Part shown: in pieces, positions 51,931 through 61,100 of the stretch
Position numbering within the stretch: position 1 is the stretch's first letter
How the letters are laid out: the number at the start of each line of letters is the position of its first letter
Source: Escherichia ruysiae
GTDB lineage: Bacteria; Pseudomonadota; Gammaproteobacteria; Enterobacterales; Enterobacteriaceae
Length of the DNA: 64,000 bases
Assembly (NCBI RefSeq): GCF_031323975.1
Contig: NZ_JAVIWS010000002.1
Span: 1 to 64,000, forward strand
Direction of reading: 5' to 3'
Program-made: the position numbers and the translations under genes
Notes under the pieces: generated by a model
The model's database searches: none
What the model saw: the letters and a program-made list of their open reading frames with translations, nothing else
Told to the model about the DNA's origin: nothing

Positions 51931-52728
51931 TTAACCTATTGCTACTGGTTTTAACAAACCAGCATCAAGTAGCTTGCGAGTCAACCACTGCTGGCCTTTA
52001 CCCGTTAATTGGGGCGTCAGCCGTATCTGGTAGCCATTTTCATCATCCAGCACCACTTCTTTCACCGTGAAATACCCGGCGTTGATGTACTGTTGGCGCG
52101 GTACGTTTTTGCGCGCACCAAAAGCCATGAGAATGCCGTTCTGGCGCAACCATGAGAAAAGGGCGTTTTGCTTCAGTCCAACGACCTTTGCAAAGTTCCC
52201 GATCAGGATTCCATTAGCCACTGATACCCGGTCGGCAAAATCGACTTTAGGGGCTGCGGCCACCAGCTGTTGTTCCAGCTGCATTTTCTGTTCTGCTAAC
52301 TCGGCAGCCAGGCGCAGTGCTTCCGGTAATGTTTGGGGGATCGATGGGGTAGGGGAGTTTGCCTGCTGCAATTCTTCCAGTTTGTCGATCAGCGAACGGC
52401 GGACCGCTTTCGATTCGCGAGCAGCAACGCGCAGGGCTTGTTTGTATGTCATTACTATAACTACCTGATCCGCTCCACCTTTTTTCTTATCCATAGGGGT
52501 TACGAAGATTTCGTAACCCTCCCCATCAAGCTCATCCTTAACTCTGGCAATGAAATCATTGTTGCGAACTGGTTTTTCGCTACATAATTTCCGTGCCTCA
52601 TTGACCATCTTTAACAGTGTCAGGCTGTCGATTGTGTCTCCGGTGGTGGGGATGACATTCACGGCTGGTGCTGGCGTTGCTGAAGCAACAGGTGCTGGTT
52701 TTTTAACATTCAAATTATTACTGGTCAT
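51931..52728 (-). CDS. ant2: Ant2, internal in-frame product
   Basis: A 265-residue protein starting at codon 84 of ant1 (MTSNNLNVKKPAP). AGGAGG lies eight bases upstream of this ATG, a far better site than most in the window. In P1 the Ant1/Ant2 complex gives antirepressor activity. Confidence 0.88.
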   Translation of the reverse strand: MTSNNLNVKKPAPVASATPAPAVNVIPTTGDTIDSLTLLKMVNEARKLCSEKPVRNNDFIARVKDELDGEGYEIFVTPMDKKKGGADQVVIVMTYKQALRVAARESKAVRRSLIDKLEELQQANSPTPSIPQTLPEALRLAAELAEQKMQLEQQLVAAAPKVDFADRVSVANGILIGNFAKVVGLKQNALFSWLRQNGILMAFGARKNVPRQQYINAGYFTVKEVVLDDENGYQIRLTPQLTGKGQQWLTRKLLDAGLLKPVAIG

Positions 52729-52977
52729 TCTATGTGCCTCCTTTCTCATTTCTGCTGCCACCGTTGCGTAACGTAGACGTCCTTGTTCAATCAAATAATC
52801 CCTGATCTCGGCTATCAGTAGCCTGTTGATCACAGCCTTATCTGTTCGGGTATAAAAACGCCTGGTTATCATGAAATAGTTGGCAATTGCGCCGGGGATC
52901 TCCCGTGTCGGTATACAGGCAGTATGCAGGGCGATCGCTTCGGCTATGTCATTACGGGTGACGAGAGGTTTTTTCAT
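51931..52977 (-). CDS. ant1: Ant1 antirepressor
   Basis: A 348-residue antirepressor of C1 whose ATG overlaps the icd stop (ATGA). The N-terminal part is specific to Ant1. A middle domain (DSLTLLKMVNEARKLCSEKP, VIVMTYKQALRVAARESKAV) is a Rha/AntA-like region, and the C-terminal ~110 residues are the Ant/KilAC domain shared with KilA. A second protein, Ant2, starts inside the same frame. Confidence 0.94.
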   Translation of the reverse strand: MKKPLVTRNDIAEAIALHTACIPTREIPGAIANYFMITRRFYTRTDKAVINRLLIAEIRDYLIEQGRLRYATVAAEMRKEAHRMTSNNLNVKKPAPVASATPAPAVNVIPTTGDTIDSLTLLKMVNEARKLCSEKPVRNNDFIARVKDELDGEGYEIFVTPMDKKKGGADQVVIVMTYKQALRVAARESKAVRRSLIDKLEELQQANSPTPSIPQTLPEALRLAAELAEQKMQLEQQLVAAAPKVDFADRVSVANGILIGNFAKVVGLKQNALFSWLRQNGILMAFGARKNVPRQQYINAGYFTVKEVVLDDENGYQIRLTPQLTGKGQQWLTRKLLDAGLLKPVAIG

Positions 52978-53195
52978 AAACCCCCCTGAACGTCGGCAGA
53001 GAAGGGGAGGCTCCAGTAACTAAGTGAATTGCGCGAGTTAGTTGAAAAACGGGCAGTAAAAATGCAGGGGCCATCAGGCAATTGAGAGCGTGCTTCGTCT
53101 TCAGTTGCTGCGATAACGAAGTGATAGTGGTGTTTTTTACAGGAATAGAAACGCCAGATGAATTCTGGGCGTGCGCAAGGATTGGCATTAACCAT
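52974..53195 (-). CDS. icd: Icd, reversible cell division inhibitor
   Basis: A 73-residue protein with the P1 Icd length, starting MVNANPCARPEFIWRFYSCK and related to the phage Ash family (WRFYSCKKHHYHFVIAATED-type). Icd translation is coupled to ant. Its ribosome site GTGAGG lies within a sequence targeted by c4 antisense RNA. It overlaps ant1 by four bases. Confidence 0.92.
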   Translation of the reverse strand: MVNANPCARPEFIWRFYSCKKHHYHFVIAATEDEARSQLPDGPCIFTARFSTNSRNSLSYWSLPFSADVQGGL

Positions 53196-53199
53196 AGTT

Positions 53200-53436
53200 A
53201 CGGCCTCACAATCAGGTTTAACAACCTGCTACCCGCTGCTAAACAGGTGGCAGGACGTGACGGGGTTAGCAGACTGGCGATTGTGAAACCAGCAGGCCGA
53301 AGCCTCCCCATCACGCCCCACCATAATTTGGGCGTAACGCGGTTTTACGGACACAAAAATACCGCAATATCGGATATCTGCGGCTGTCCGCACAATCATT
53401 CAGGCTGCTAAACCCGGTCGCAGAATTTGCTACGAC
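53200..53436 (-). ncRNA. c4: c4 antisense RNA locus of immI
   Basis: The transcript leader between the promoter and icd holds three related blocks. Minus-strand direct copies (TTTAGCAGCCTGAATGATTG near 53400 and TTTAGCAGC...CCTGATTGTGAGG just before icd) flank a complementary copy (CACAATCGCCAGTCTGCTAA near 53270). The inner copy can pair with the one covering the icd ribosome site. This is the a'/b' logic of P1 c4 RNA, which blocks icd-ant translation. RNA ends cannot be fixed from sequence. Confidence 0.75.
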
Positions 53437-53442
53437 GGCGGA

Positions 53443-53471
53443 ACTATAAGCCTGAACGATTAAAAGGTCAA
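53443..53471 (-). promoter_or_regulatory. Constitutive c4 promoter
   Basis: On the minus strand TTGACC (53466-53471) and TATAGT (53443-53448) with a 17-bp spacer make a strong sigma-70 promoter, the expected P51b position for c4-icd-ant. Confidence 0.82.
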
Positions 53472-53509
53472 TATGATGCGAAAAGATAGCATTCGTGACT
53501 TAAAAATAC

Positions 53510-53526
53510 AAATTTATTAGAGCATT
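53510..53526 (-). promoter_or_regulatory. Op51, C1 operator of immI
   Basis: A 16 of 17 match on the minus strand upstream of the c4 promoter, controlling the second immI promoter in P1. Confidence 0.9.
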
Positions 53527-53622
53527 ATCTGCTTAATAAATACACAGTTGGATCTAATAACCTCTTTTTTTTAAAGGCGAAAATATGTACCCTAAATGGG
53601 TGATAAGGCAGGTGAGTTTATA

Positions 53623-54114
53623 ATGAGAAAACTATTACTATCGTTATTATTTATGGCTGGGACTGTTAATGCAGCATCAAGTGTAAAGGCGATTTGTACC
53701 GACTACACGAAATACCTTGGGCACGTTTACGGCTTTGCTGTCAGTCAAGACGAATCCATGCGCAAGAAGTTACTATCAGATATGAAACGCCTTAAACTTT
53801 CTGAAGCGATGGTGCAGCAAGAACTGTATAAAGTCGCAACCAACGAAAATGCTAAATATCAATATTCTCGCCTATTAAACCCCGATGCAAATGAGATCAA
53901 TCGAAGCACTTTCGATTATATGGTAAAGGCATGCGAAACCGCTCCTGATTTTGCTATCCCTAGCTGGGGCGTACTGGTGGCGAGCAATGCCGTTAATAAA
54001 GAAGACGTTGGAAGAAATGGCATTGATTCAATCAGAAACGCCCCGGGAATGCGCCATCAAAACGTGCAGGGTACGCTTGAAGAACGAGCCAGGGGGCCGG
54101 GTGTAGCTCCATAA
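53623..54114 (+). CDS. Exported Sim-like superinfection exclusion protein
   Basis: A 163-residue protein; the ATG at 53623 has GGTGAG six bases upstream, which decides it over the ATG at 53596. A signal peptide MRKLLLSLLFMAGTVNA precedes a helical Cys-containing domain (AICTDYTKYLGHVYGFAVSQ). P1 has the sim genes, whose exported product blocks DNA entry of superinfecting P1, at this place. The C-terminal ~25 residues (RNAPGMRHQNVQ, then GTLEERARGPGVAP) repeat motifs of the tail lytic transglycosylase encoded at 58200-61574. Which sim gene it is, I cannot tell. Confidence 0.62.
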   Translation: MRKLLLSLLFMAGTVNAASSVKAICTDYTKYLGHVYGFAVSQDESMRKKLLSDMKRLKLSEAMVQQELYKVATNENAKYQYSRLLNPDANEINRSTFDYMVKACETAPDFAIPSWGVLVASNAVNKEDVGRNGIDSIRNAPGMRHQNVQGTLEERARGPGVAP

Positions 54115-54202
54115 TTTAATGAATAATATTAAATTCTCTGGGCATAGTGGACCTAACAATATGGACTATGCCTATAATATCTAAATTCAAAAGGATAAAA
54201 AT

Positions 54203-54709
54203 ATGAAATTGTATAAGTCATTGTATAGCTTTTTATTAATGTCCTCTTTTCTGCCATTATCAGCAGTGGCAGGTTCTACCGTTTGGACGGTAGGAGGTGA
54301 GCAAGGGTGGAGAGAAATCTCTGCAACCAATGACGATGGTTATACAATTAACTTTTCTTGTGATGCTGGAGCAAGGGAAGGTTCCGAAGATCATATCGCT
54401 GGAAGAAATTTGTATGTAAGTGGAGGGAAAGAGAATGCTGATTTTTCTACACGCGACACAATTTCTCGTAAAGCTGATGTAATTACCTTAATTGTTGGTC
54501 CGGATAGCTTTAATATTGGTACGCAAAACACTGCTCCAAATCGTAGGGAATGGTATTCTTTTTGGAAGTCAGCGTCAGCCACAAAAGAAAAAAACATGGA
54601 TGTATATATCGGATCGCGTCGAATTACATCATTCTCTCTTGATGGAATTTCAAGTATTTACAAGGAAGCTAAAAATGATGGATGTTTAAAGCAAGATAAC
54701 GGTGAATAA
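54203..54709 (+). CDS. Exported protein, unknown (AT-rich cargo)
   Basis: A 168-residue protein with a clear signal peptide (MKLYKSLYSFLLMSSFLPLS, cleavage after AVA near residue 23). The mature part is small, soluble and strand-rich with two Cys residues that could pair (NFSCDAGA and NDGCLKQ). AAAGGATAAAA precedes the ATG. Base composition is much more AT-rich than the surrounding late genes, suggesting recent acquisition. The next gene starts before it ends, so they form a unit. No family recognised. Confidence 0.65.
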   Translation: MKLYKSLYSFLLMSSFLPLSAVAGSTVWTVGGEQGWREISATNDDGYTINFSCDAGAREGSEDHIAGRNLYVSGGKENADFSTRDTISRKADVITLIVGPDSFNIGTQNTAPNRREWYSFWKSASATKEKNMDVYIGSRRITSFSLDGISSIYKEAKNDGCLKQDNGE

Positions 54710-55880
54710 AGTGAAGGATATTAAAAAACTTGCACTTGGCTCAGTAAGCGATCTCTATAATAGAGATTCAAATATTACTTGGCGTGATAATTTAAGTAAA
54801 ATCAAAATGCCAGGATATACATCGGCAAGTGATTTATTAAAATCAGAATATGCTTCTAATAATTTGGTTAGACAGTTGGCAGAACTGCAAAAAAACGCAA
54901 TCATTCCATCGTATAAAGAACATATGGCAATCTTACACAAACAGTTAAGAATATCGCGCCATGCTCAAGAACAACTTGCAAAGTTGAGTACACAAGCCTT
55001 AATTAGTGATTCTATTCTAAAACAGTTTTCGCATAGACCGAATTTGGCAGAAATAGGCAACGAGTATCGTAAACATATTGATATTTTACAGAAACAGGCT
55101 CTGGCTTTTTTCCCGCGTGATGCCAATAAATACATTCAAATGCTAAGGAAACAGGCAGAAATTGCTATGCCGTTACGAAACCAGTTCGAGATGCTTAATA
55201 AGCAAGCTGGTTTAAATAACATGCAAGCAATACTTAATGAATTGCGACAAAATGTAAGTCATAAGATAGATTTAAACAATGAAATAAAAGAATCATTAAA
55301 ACAATATACCCTAGCGCAAAAGGCTTCATTACATCAAATAATGGAGCAAAGTCTTTCATCAATTGCACAGGCTTATGTCGAAGGTGCTATTGAAACATCT
55401 CACAACGAAAGTGATGTTCAAGACAAAGGATTAAATAAATCCAGTTCGACGTTCATTGATTCATTTAAGTCGCTCCCTCACCCGCTTCAGTTTATTATTA
55501 TGTGGCTTTTAACAGAAGTGGTGCTTGGCGCTATTGCTGATTATGCAAAAGAACAAATCTTATCGCAAATACACAAGACAGAATCATATTCTGTATCCCT
55601 ATATGAGGATGCACCAATATCAAAACAAAAATTAATTAAAGAAAACACAGAAATTAAGTGGGAAGATCTCAATGGTTTTAGGTTTATAACTGGTGATAAC
55701 GTAAGATTACATGTCAGTCCTTCTTTAAATAGTGAAGTGATTGAATGCATTGGCAAAAACACAATTGTTGCTATTTTAGATAAAAAAGATCGCCAATGGC
55801 TTTTCGTGCAGGTTAAATCAGGGGACGAGTTTATTACTGGATGGATTACACGAACATACACAAAGCCTCTTAAGGCTTGA
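54702..55880 (+). CDS. Membrane-anchored coiled-coil protein with C-terminal SH3 domain
   Basis: A 392-residue protein, AT-rich. Residues ~55-230 are helical and repetitive (AILHKQLRISRHAQEQLAKL, HIDILQKQALAFFPRD, MLRKQAEIAMPLRNQFEMLN). A hydrophobic segment PLQFIIMWLLTEVVLGAIAD near residue 265 could span the membrane. The last ~65 residues (GDNVRLHVSPSLNSEVIECI, RQWLFVQVKSGDEFITGWI) are a bacterial SH3 (SH3_3) domain. It overlaps the exported protein gene. The pair may be exclusion or defence cargo; that is inference. Confidence 0.68.
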   Translation: MNKVKDIKKLALGSVSDLYNRDSNITWRDNLSKIKMPGYTSASDLLKSEYASNNLVRQLAELQKNAIIPSYKEHMAILHKQLRISRHAQEQLAKLSTQALISDSILKQFSHRPNLAEIGNEYRKHIDILQKQALAFFPRDANKYIQMLRKQAEIAMPLRNQFEMLNKQAGLNNMQAILNELRQNVSHKIDLNNEIKESLKQYTLAQKASLHQIMEQSLSSIAQAYVEGAIETSHNESDVQDKGLNKSSSTFIDSFKSLPHPLQFIIMWLLTEVVLGAIADYAKEQILSQIHKTESYSVSLYEDAPISKQKLIKENTEIKWEDLNGFRFITGDNVRLHVSPSLNSEVIECIGKNTIVAILDKKDRQWLFVQVKSGDEFITGWITRTYTKPLKA

Positions 55881-55978
55881 ATTTTATCCCCGCATCTTGG
55901 GGCTGGGTGTTGATGACGATGTGCTACCTGAAGCACTTGAGTTTTTTAACACAGCATCTCAAATGTGTAGACTGACCG

Positions 55979-56002
55979 GTAACAAATGACAACTCGTAGA
56001 AT
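55979..56002 (+). promoter_or_regulatory. Lpa-type late promoter of the pmgB-tub operon
   Basis: GTAACAAATGACA starts at 55979 and TAGAAT at 55997, again 18 bp apart, as at 23681 and 43451. The -10 lies inside the left arm of an 11-bp inverted repeat, CTCGTAGAATC (55993-56003) and GATTCTACGAG (56017-56027), whose right arm runs into the pmgB ribosome site. Confidence 0.7.
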
Positions 56003-56009
56003 CGGTTAA

Positions 56010-56600
<591 letters not shown>

Positions 56601-56610
56601 GGGGGCTGAT

Positions 56611-57222
56611 ATGGGGCTTAATGTTGCTTCAGTAAAGTCTTATGTATCTTCGGCATTAACGACGACATTATTTGGCTCCGGCGTTGGTGAGCGGGAAGTT
56701 GGTAAGCTGACGTCAATCATCATGAACAAAATGCTGTTCGCGCAAGGATGGCAGTTCTCTGTCGAAGTTGATGGACTGGAGGGGGCAGATTTCTTTGCCA
56801 AAGATATTACCTACCACGATTACAGCATCGAATATGAAACGATTAAAATCGGCGGAGGGAATATCCTTCAGCCAACGGAGCGTTCGCCTGGGCAGATAAC
56901 AATGATGGTCAGGGATACCGTTGATGGCCTCGTTTTGGACTGGTTTAAGACGGCAAAAGGTCGGGTGATCAATCCGGACGGTACCGGGAATATACCGTCT
57001 AAATATTTGCTCAATGTGCGTATTTATCGGTTGCTGTCCTCCGGTTTAACCAAACTGGAAAATGAGATGACGGTATTCCCGGTCACTACCGGCGATGTCA
57101 CCTATGCGCGGGATCAGGTTACGGAATTTAAGTCATTCCCAATGACCTTCGCATTGCACAGCACGTTTAACCAATCCTCAAGTTCTTTAGCTTCCCTTCT
57201 GGGCTTTAGTTTTTCTCTTTGA
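56611..57222 (+). CDS. tub: Tub, tail tube protein
   Basis: A 203-residue protein in the P1 tub position, upstream of the chaperone-like and tape-measure-like genes as is usual for contractile tails. The strand-rich core (GWQFSVEVDGLEGADFFAKD, EYETIKIGGGNILQPTERSP) fits a T4 gp19-like tube fold. Confidence 0.85.
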   Translation: MGLNVASVKSYVSSALTTTLFGSGVGEREVGKLTSIIMNKMLFAQGWQFSVEVDGLEGADFFAKDITYHDYSIEYETIKIGGGNILQPTERSPGQITMMVRDTVDGLVLDWFKTAKGRVINPDGTGNIPSKYLLNVRIYRLLSSGLTKLENEMTVFPVTTGDVTYARDQVTEFKSFPMTFALHSTFNQSSSSLASLLGFSFSL

Positions 57223-57236
57223 ATTAAGGAGCAAGG

Positions 57237-58118
57237 ATGCTTTTACCTCTTTTCCCGCTACCATCGCGGCCAACTGAATTGATCCAGTTCCGTCAGCCAA
57301 ATATTGCTGATGCGATGCGTTTCAACTCGATAACACCGGAGGAACAAGAACAACAGACAACGGCGTATTTAAAAGCCTTGCTGGCTGAACCCGCGAAATA
57401 TGATCCCCTGACATGGACGGCGCAGGACCGGATTACCGCGTTATGGTGGATATTTACTGGCTCCCGTGAAACACCGGTCGAGACATTCACCTACACCTGT
57501 AAACATTGCGGTAAAGAGCATTATTACGATTGCGATATGAATGCTCTGGCTGAAGATATCCAGGTCCTGGAAGTGGAACCGTTCATTGACGATATTGAGG
57601 TGTCTGTAGAGGGCGTGCCTTATCAATGGCGTATCGTGCCGCTTGATGGTTGGGCAATGGAAATGCTGGAGATGCGCCGTGCAGCATTGCCACCTGAAGA
57701 CGACGCGGAATTCAAAGAAGCGATCGTTGATTTGCGTTTTTGGGAATTCGCTTATCAGTGTGAACTTTATAACGATGTTAGCGGTACTCGTGAAGAGCAG
57801 GCTGAGCGTCGTTATGAAACGATCAAACGGATGGCCATTGATACTGAATTTATGAAGCTGGCGGCACACATCCGACTGGCTCATGAAAAGCTCGAACATG
57901 GTTTACCGTGCTACATCGATAAAGGCGAAATGCGTCTTCGTCTCCCGCCGCACAAATGCCCAAACCAGGATAAAAAGGAGTCCACAGAGGGTGCGTATAC
58001 CCGTCTGTGGGTGCCCTTTCGGGCTACCGACTTCATTCCACAGGTGGGGATTGAAAAGCTATCAGACCTTAGTGTCCAACCTGGTTTTGTATGGGGGTAT
58101 ACCGATTCAGGACGCTGA
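57237..58118 (+). CDS. pmgA: PmgA, tail assembly protein with zinc motif
   Basis: A 293-residue protein. A C-x2-C motif (TYTCKHCGKEHYYDCD near residue 88) resembles the zinc motif of T4 gp26-type baseplate proteins. The rest is helical. It lies between the tube gene and the long tape-measure-like gene, the position of tail assembly chaperones. Near its end a run of five G (58093-58097) could shift ribosomes into a longer frame (next entry). Named from P1 order. Confidence 0.75.
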   Translation: MLLPLFPLPSRPTELIQFRQPNIADAMRFNSITPEEQEQQTTAYLKALLAEPAKYDPLTWTAQDRITALWWIFTGSRETPVETFTYTCKHCGKEHYYDCDMNALAEDIQVLEVEPFIDDIEVSVEGVPYQWRIVPLDGWAMEMLEMRRAALPPEDDAEFKEAIVDLRFWEFAYQCELYNDVSGTREEQAERRYETIKRMAIDTEFMKLAAHIRLAHEKLEHGLPCYIDKGEMRLRLPPHKCPNQDKKESTEGAYTRLWVPFRATDFIPQVGIEKLSDLSVQPGFVWGYTDSGR

Positions 58119-58188
58119 AAGGCTCACTGAATCCTATGCGTTTTTCCTGTTGGAGAAACTGGAAGAAAAACTTAAACCGAAGCGGTAG
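57237..58188 (+). CDS. Probable frameshifted extension of PmgA
   Basis: The frame that is -2 (or +1) to pmgA is open from before the G-run at 58093-58097 to a stop at 58186-58188. After TGG GGG, a slip of two bases back would continue GGT ATA CCG and add about 30 residues (GIPIQDAERLTESYAFF, then LLEKLEEKLKPKR) where the unshifted frame stops after only six more codons. The extension is protein-like and ends 12 bases before the next gene. Frameshifted chaperone pairs are conserved in phage tails, and a -2 shift is known in Mu. Confidence 0.55.
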
Positions 58189-58199
58189 GCGATAAGATC

Positions 58200-61100
58200 A
58201 TGGAAAGAAAAAACGCCAACATTGACGATGTGATAAGGACGGTTGAAACCGCCAGCGCAAAAGAGCTGGAAGAGCTTGCAGGTATTCGGGAAGCCGTTGA
58301 AGATTTGAAAGGGGGGCGAGTTGCTACAGTTGATCCTGTCTCTCGCAGTGTGTCGGCATTAAATCGCACAATCGAAAATTCCCGGCCAGACTTTGTGGCC
58401 AATGCGCCATCAGTGGACCCTATTGTTGAGGCAATGAAACGGCTTAATTTAGGGGACGTTTCTCGTGTAGTTCAGGAGGATGTTGCTCTACAGGAACCGC
58501 AGGCCAAATCAACTACGCGAAAGGGTAAAAAACGACGCAAGAAGGCTATAACAGAAGATGTAAAGGCGCAACGGACCGAAGCAGCCGAACACGCTCGCGA
58601 AATGTTCGGTCAAAAAGGCGGTGCGCAAAAAAGCCAAAACCAACGCGATGCGCGTGGTCGTTTTATTGGAAAGTCAGGGAGTAAGGCCGCAGCGGAAGAT
58701 GCCCGTGCTGAACGTGCTGAAAAGGCCAGGCGCAAAGAGGATGATGAGCGTCTAAATGCTGAATCAGGTTTATTAAAAAAACTGTCAAAAGTAGCTGAAG
58801 GCATAGGTAACCCTTCAGAGACTCGTGCCGTCGATGCGTTAGGTTATGCCGTTGCTGGTCCATTGTGGGCAGCAGGGAAGGAGCTTGGCGGGATATCAAA
58901 AGAAGTTGGTGGATCGCTTAATGGTGCCAGAAAGTCTATTGCCGATGTGATTCGTGGCAATGACGATAACAGCCGTAGAAAAGGTTTTTTTAGGCGTAAA
59001 TCGCAAAATAGTGCCGATGTCGTTCAGGTTAACACCCAAAAACGGACGGTTCAGGAACTTCAGGAGCAGACCAGCGAAATTAAAGAGGGCAATGACAAGA
59101 TTCTCAGCGCCCTTGATCAGATAGCCAAAAACACCGGGAAAAAGAAGGGCGGCTTGCTGTCCAAACTATTTAGCCTGTTAGGGAAGGGGGCCGGTGGCGT
59201 CGCGTCGTTGTTAATGGGGCGTGGCATGCTGAAAAAAGCTGGAGCACTCGCTTTTGGCGCTCTGGGGGCAAAGAAACTTGTAGGAATGCTACGCGGTGGT
59301 GGCAAGAAGGCTCTCGCCCATGAAGGCGGAGATTTGGCTGCCCGGGCAGCTGGTAAACTGGGGTTAAAGGCAGTTGGTAAAGGGGCGTTACGCGCAATTC
59401 CCCTAGTCGGCACAGTGGCTGGAGGTATTTATGATGCGGTAACCGGTTGGAATGATACAGAAGCTCAACGTCGAGCGTTTGGGCTTAAATCAGGACAAGA
59501 TCCATCATTCCAGCAAAAAGCCGCTTATACGTTAGCCAATGTTCTTGATATGGGGGGACTGGTATCTGGTATTAGCAGTGCTATTGGTGATGTTCTCAAA
59601 TCACTTGGATTTGAGGATATCGGTAATATGTTGCAATCATTTTCGACGGAAAGTATTGCCCAGGCCATTGATAGTGGGATTACCAACTTAGAAACATATA
59701 TTTCTAACCTTGGCGACACCATTTCTACCAAGTTCGATGATTACACAGCAAAGATTGGTGATGCTGTTTCAGCATGGTTTAGCGATACATCTAATAAGCT
59801 GCTTGAAAAGCTGGATGCCATAAAAGACTTCTTTACTGTCGATAACCTGAAACAGGTTTTCAGTGATGCAATTGATAGTGCAATTGACTTCATTAAGAAC
59901 CCAGGGAAACACATTAAAGAGGCGGCTGGTAATATTTGGGATGGGGTTAAAAATTTACCCGGTAAAGCATTAGATGCAGCGGTTGATGCCGTTAAAAATA
60001 CCCCTGCGGCAATGATTGTATCAAAAATACCCAATCCGATCGGCGAGGCTAATGCAAAAGAAATCACTCCAGAGTTAAAAGCTCCGGTTAATAGCCACCA
60101 GGAGACATCTGATTCTAAAACTGAATCCGATGCTAAACAGACTAATATTGCTACCCGCGTGATAAATGCGGCACTGGACACGGCGAAAGATAGCAATAAA
60201 ACAGTTAAAGAAACTGCCAATCAGATTATCAATGCAAATGCCGTAGAAACAGGCAATAAAGCAGCGCAGACAATTGATGCTGCCCTGGGCCAGTCTGCTA
60301 CAGACAGGGAGGAAGCATTAAGTGCGTATGAGATAGATAAACGTCGATTTAACAATGGCAAAGATGTTTCTTTGCCAAAATTAAATGCTGCCGGATACCA
60401 ATGGATTTCTGACAATGCCGATTATTTTGATGAGCTTGAACGTAAGTATGGGCTTGAAAAAGGGATTCTGTCAGCAGTTGCATCCGCAGAGTCTAGTGCA
60501 GGCCAGAGAACTGGAAATCCAGTAGACAAAAACGGGAAAAAACTTTCATCTGCCCTTGGGGCTTTTCAGATCACTAAAGGTACAAGGGAGGATCTTGGAC
60601 TCAGCGATGCTGATGCCATGGATACACGAAAAGCCGCTGATGGTGCCGCCAGATACCTAAGTATGCTGATGAACCGTTATAACGGTGATCAGGGGCGTGC
60701 AATAGCTGCCTATCATGCTGGTATGGGGCATGTTGATAAGGGGAGAGTAGTCGCCGGTACCGGCGAATATGTTACTCGTGTCAGAGGGTATCAGCAGATG
60801 CTCAATAATGGTGCCGTTTATGGCTCTAAGGTAGAGCATAGCGCACCAGCAATTTACGAAAAGATACCTGATAACGCCGTTATCGATCAGTCTACTAGCC
60901 TGGCATTTACCCCTGGTGATAGCCCGTTTGAGAAAGGCGGTTTGGTAGACAAAATCGGCAATGCTGTTGGCGTTAACGATCTGGTCAACAAATTTATGAA
61001 TGGCCGGGGGATGCGTCGAGAAGTCGTCCAGGGAACGCTCGAAGAACGCGCACGAGGAAAGGGAACCGCAACGGCAGCTGGCAATGTGTATGTCGATACG

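Noticed and set aside
53596..53622. Upstream ATG for the exported Sim-like protein
   Set aside because: It would put nine polar residues before the signal peptide; the ATG at 53623 has a well-placed GGTGAG and gives a normal signal sequence.
55895..55915. Terminator after the SH3-domain gene
   Set aside because: CCCC/GGGG pairs briefly but there is no U-run, so it cannot be supported.
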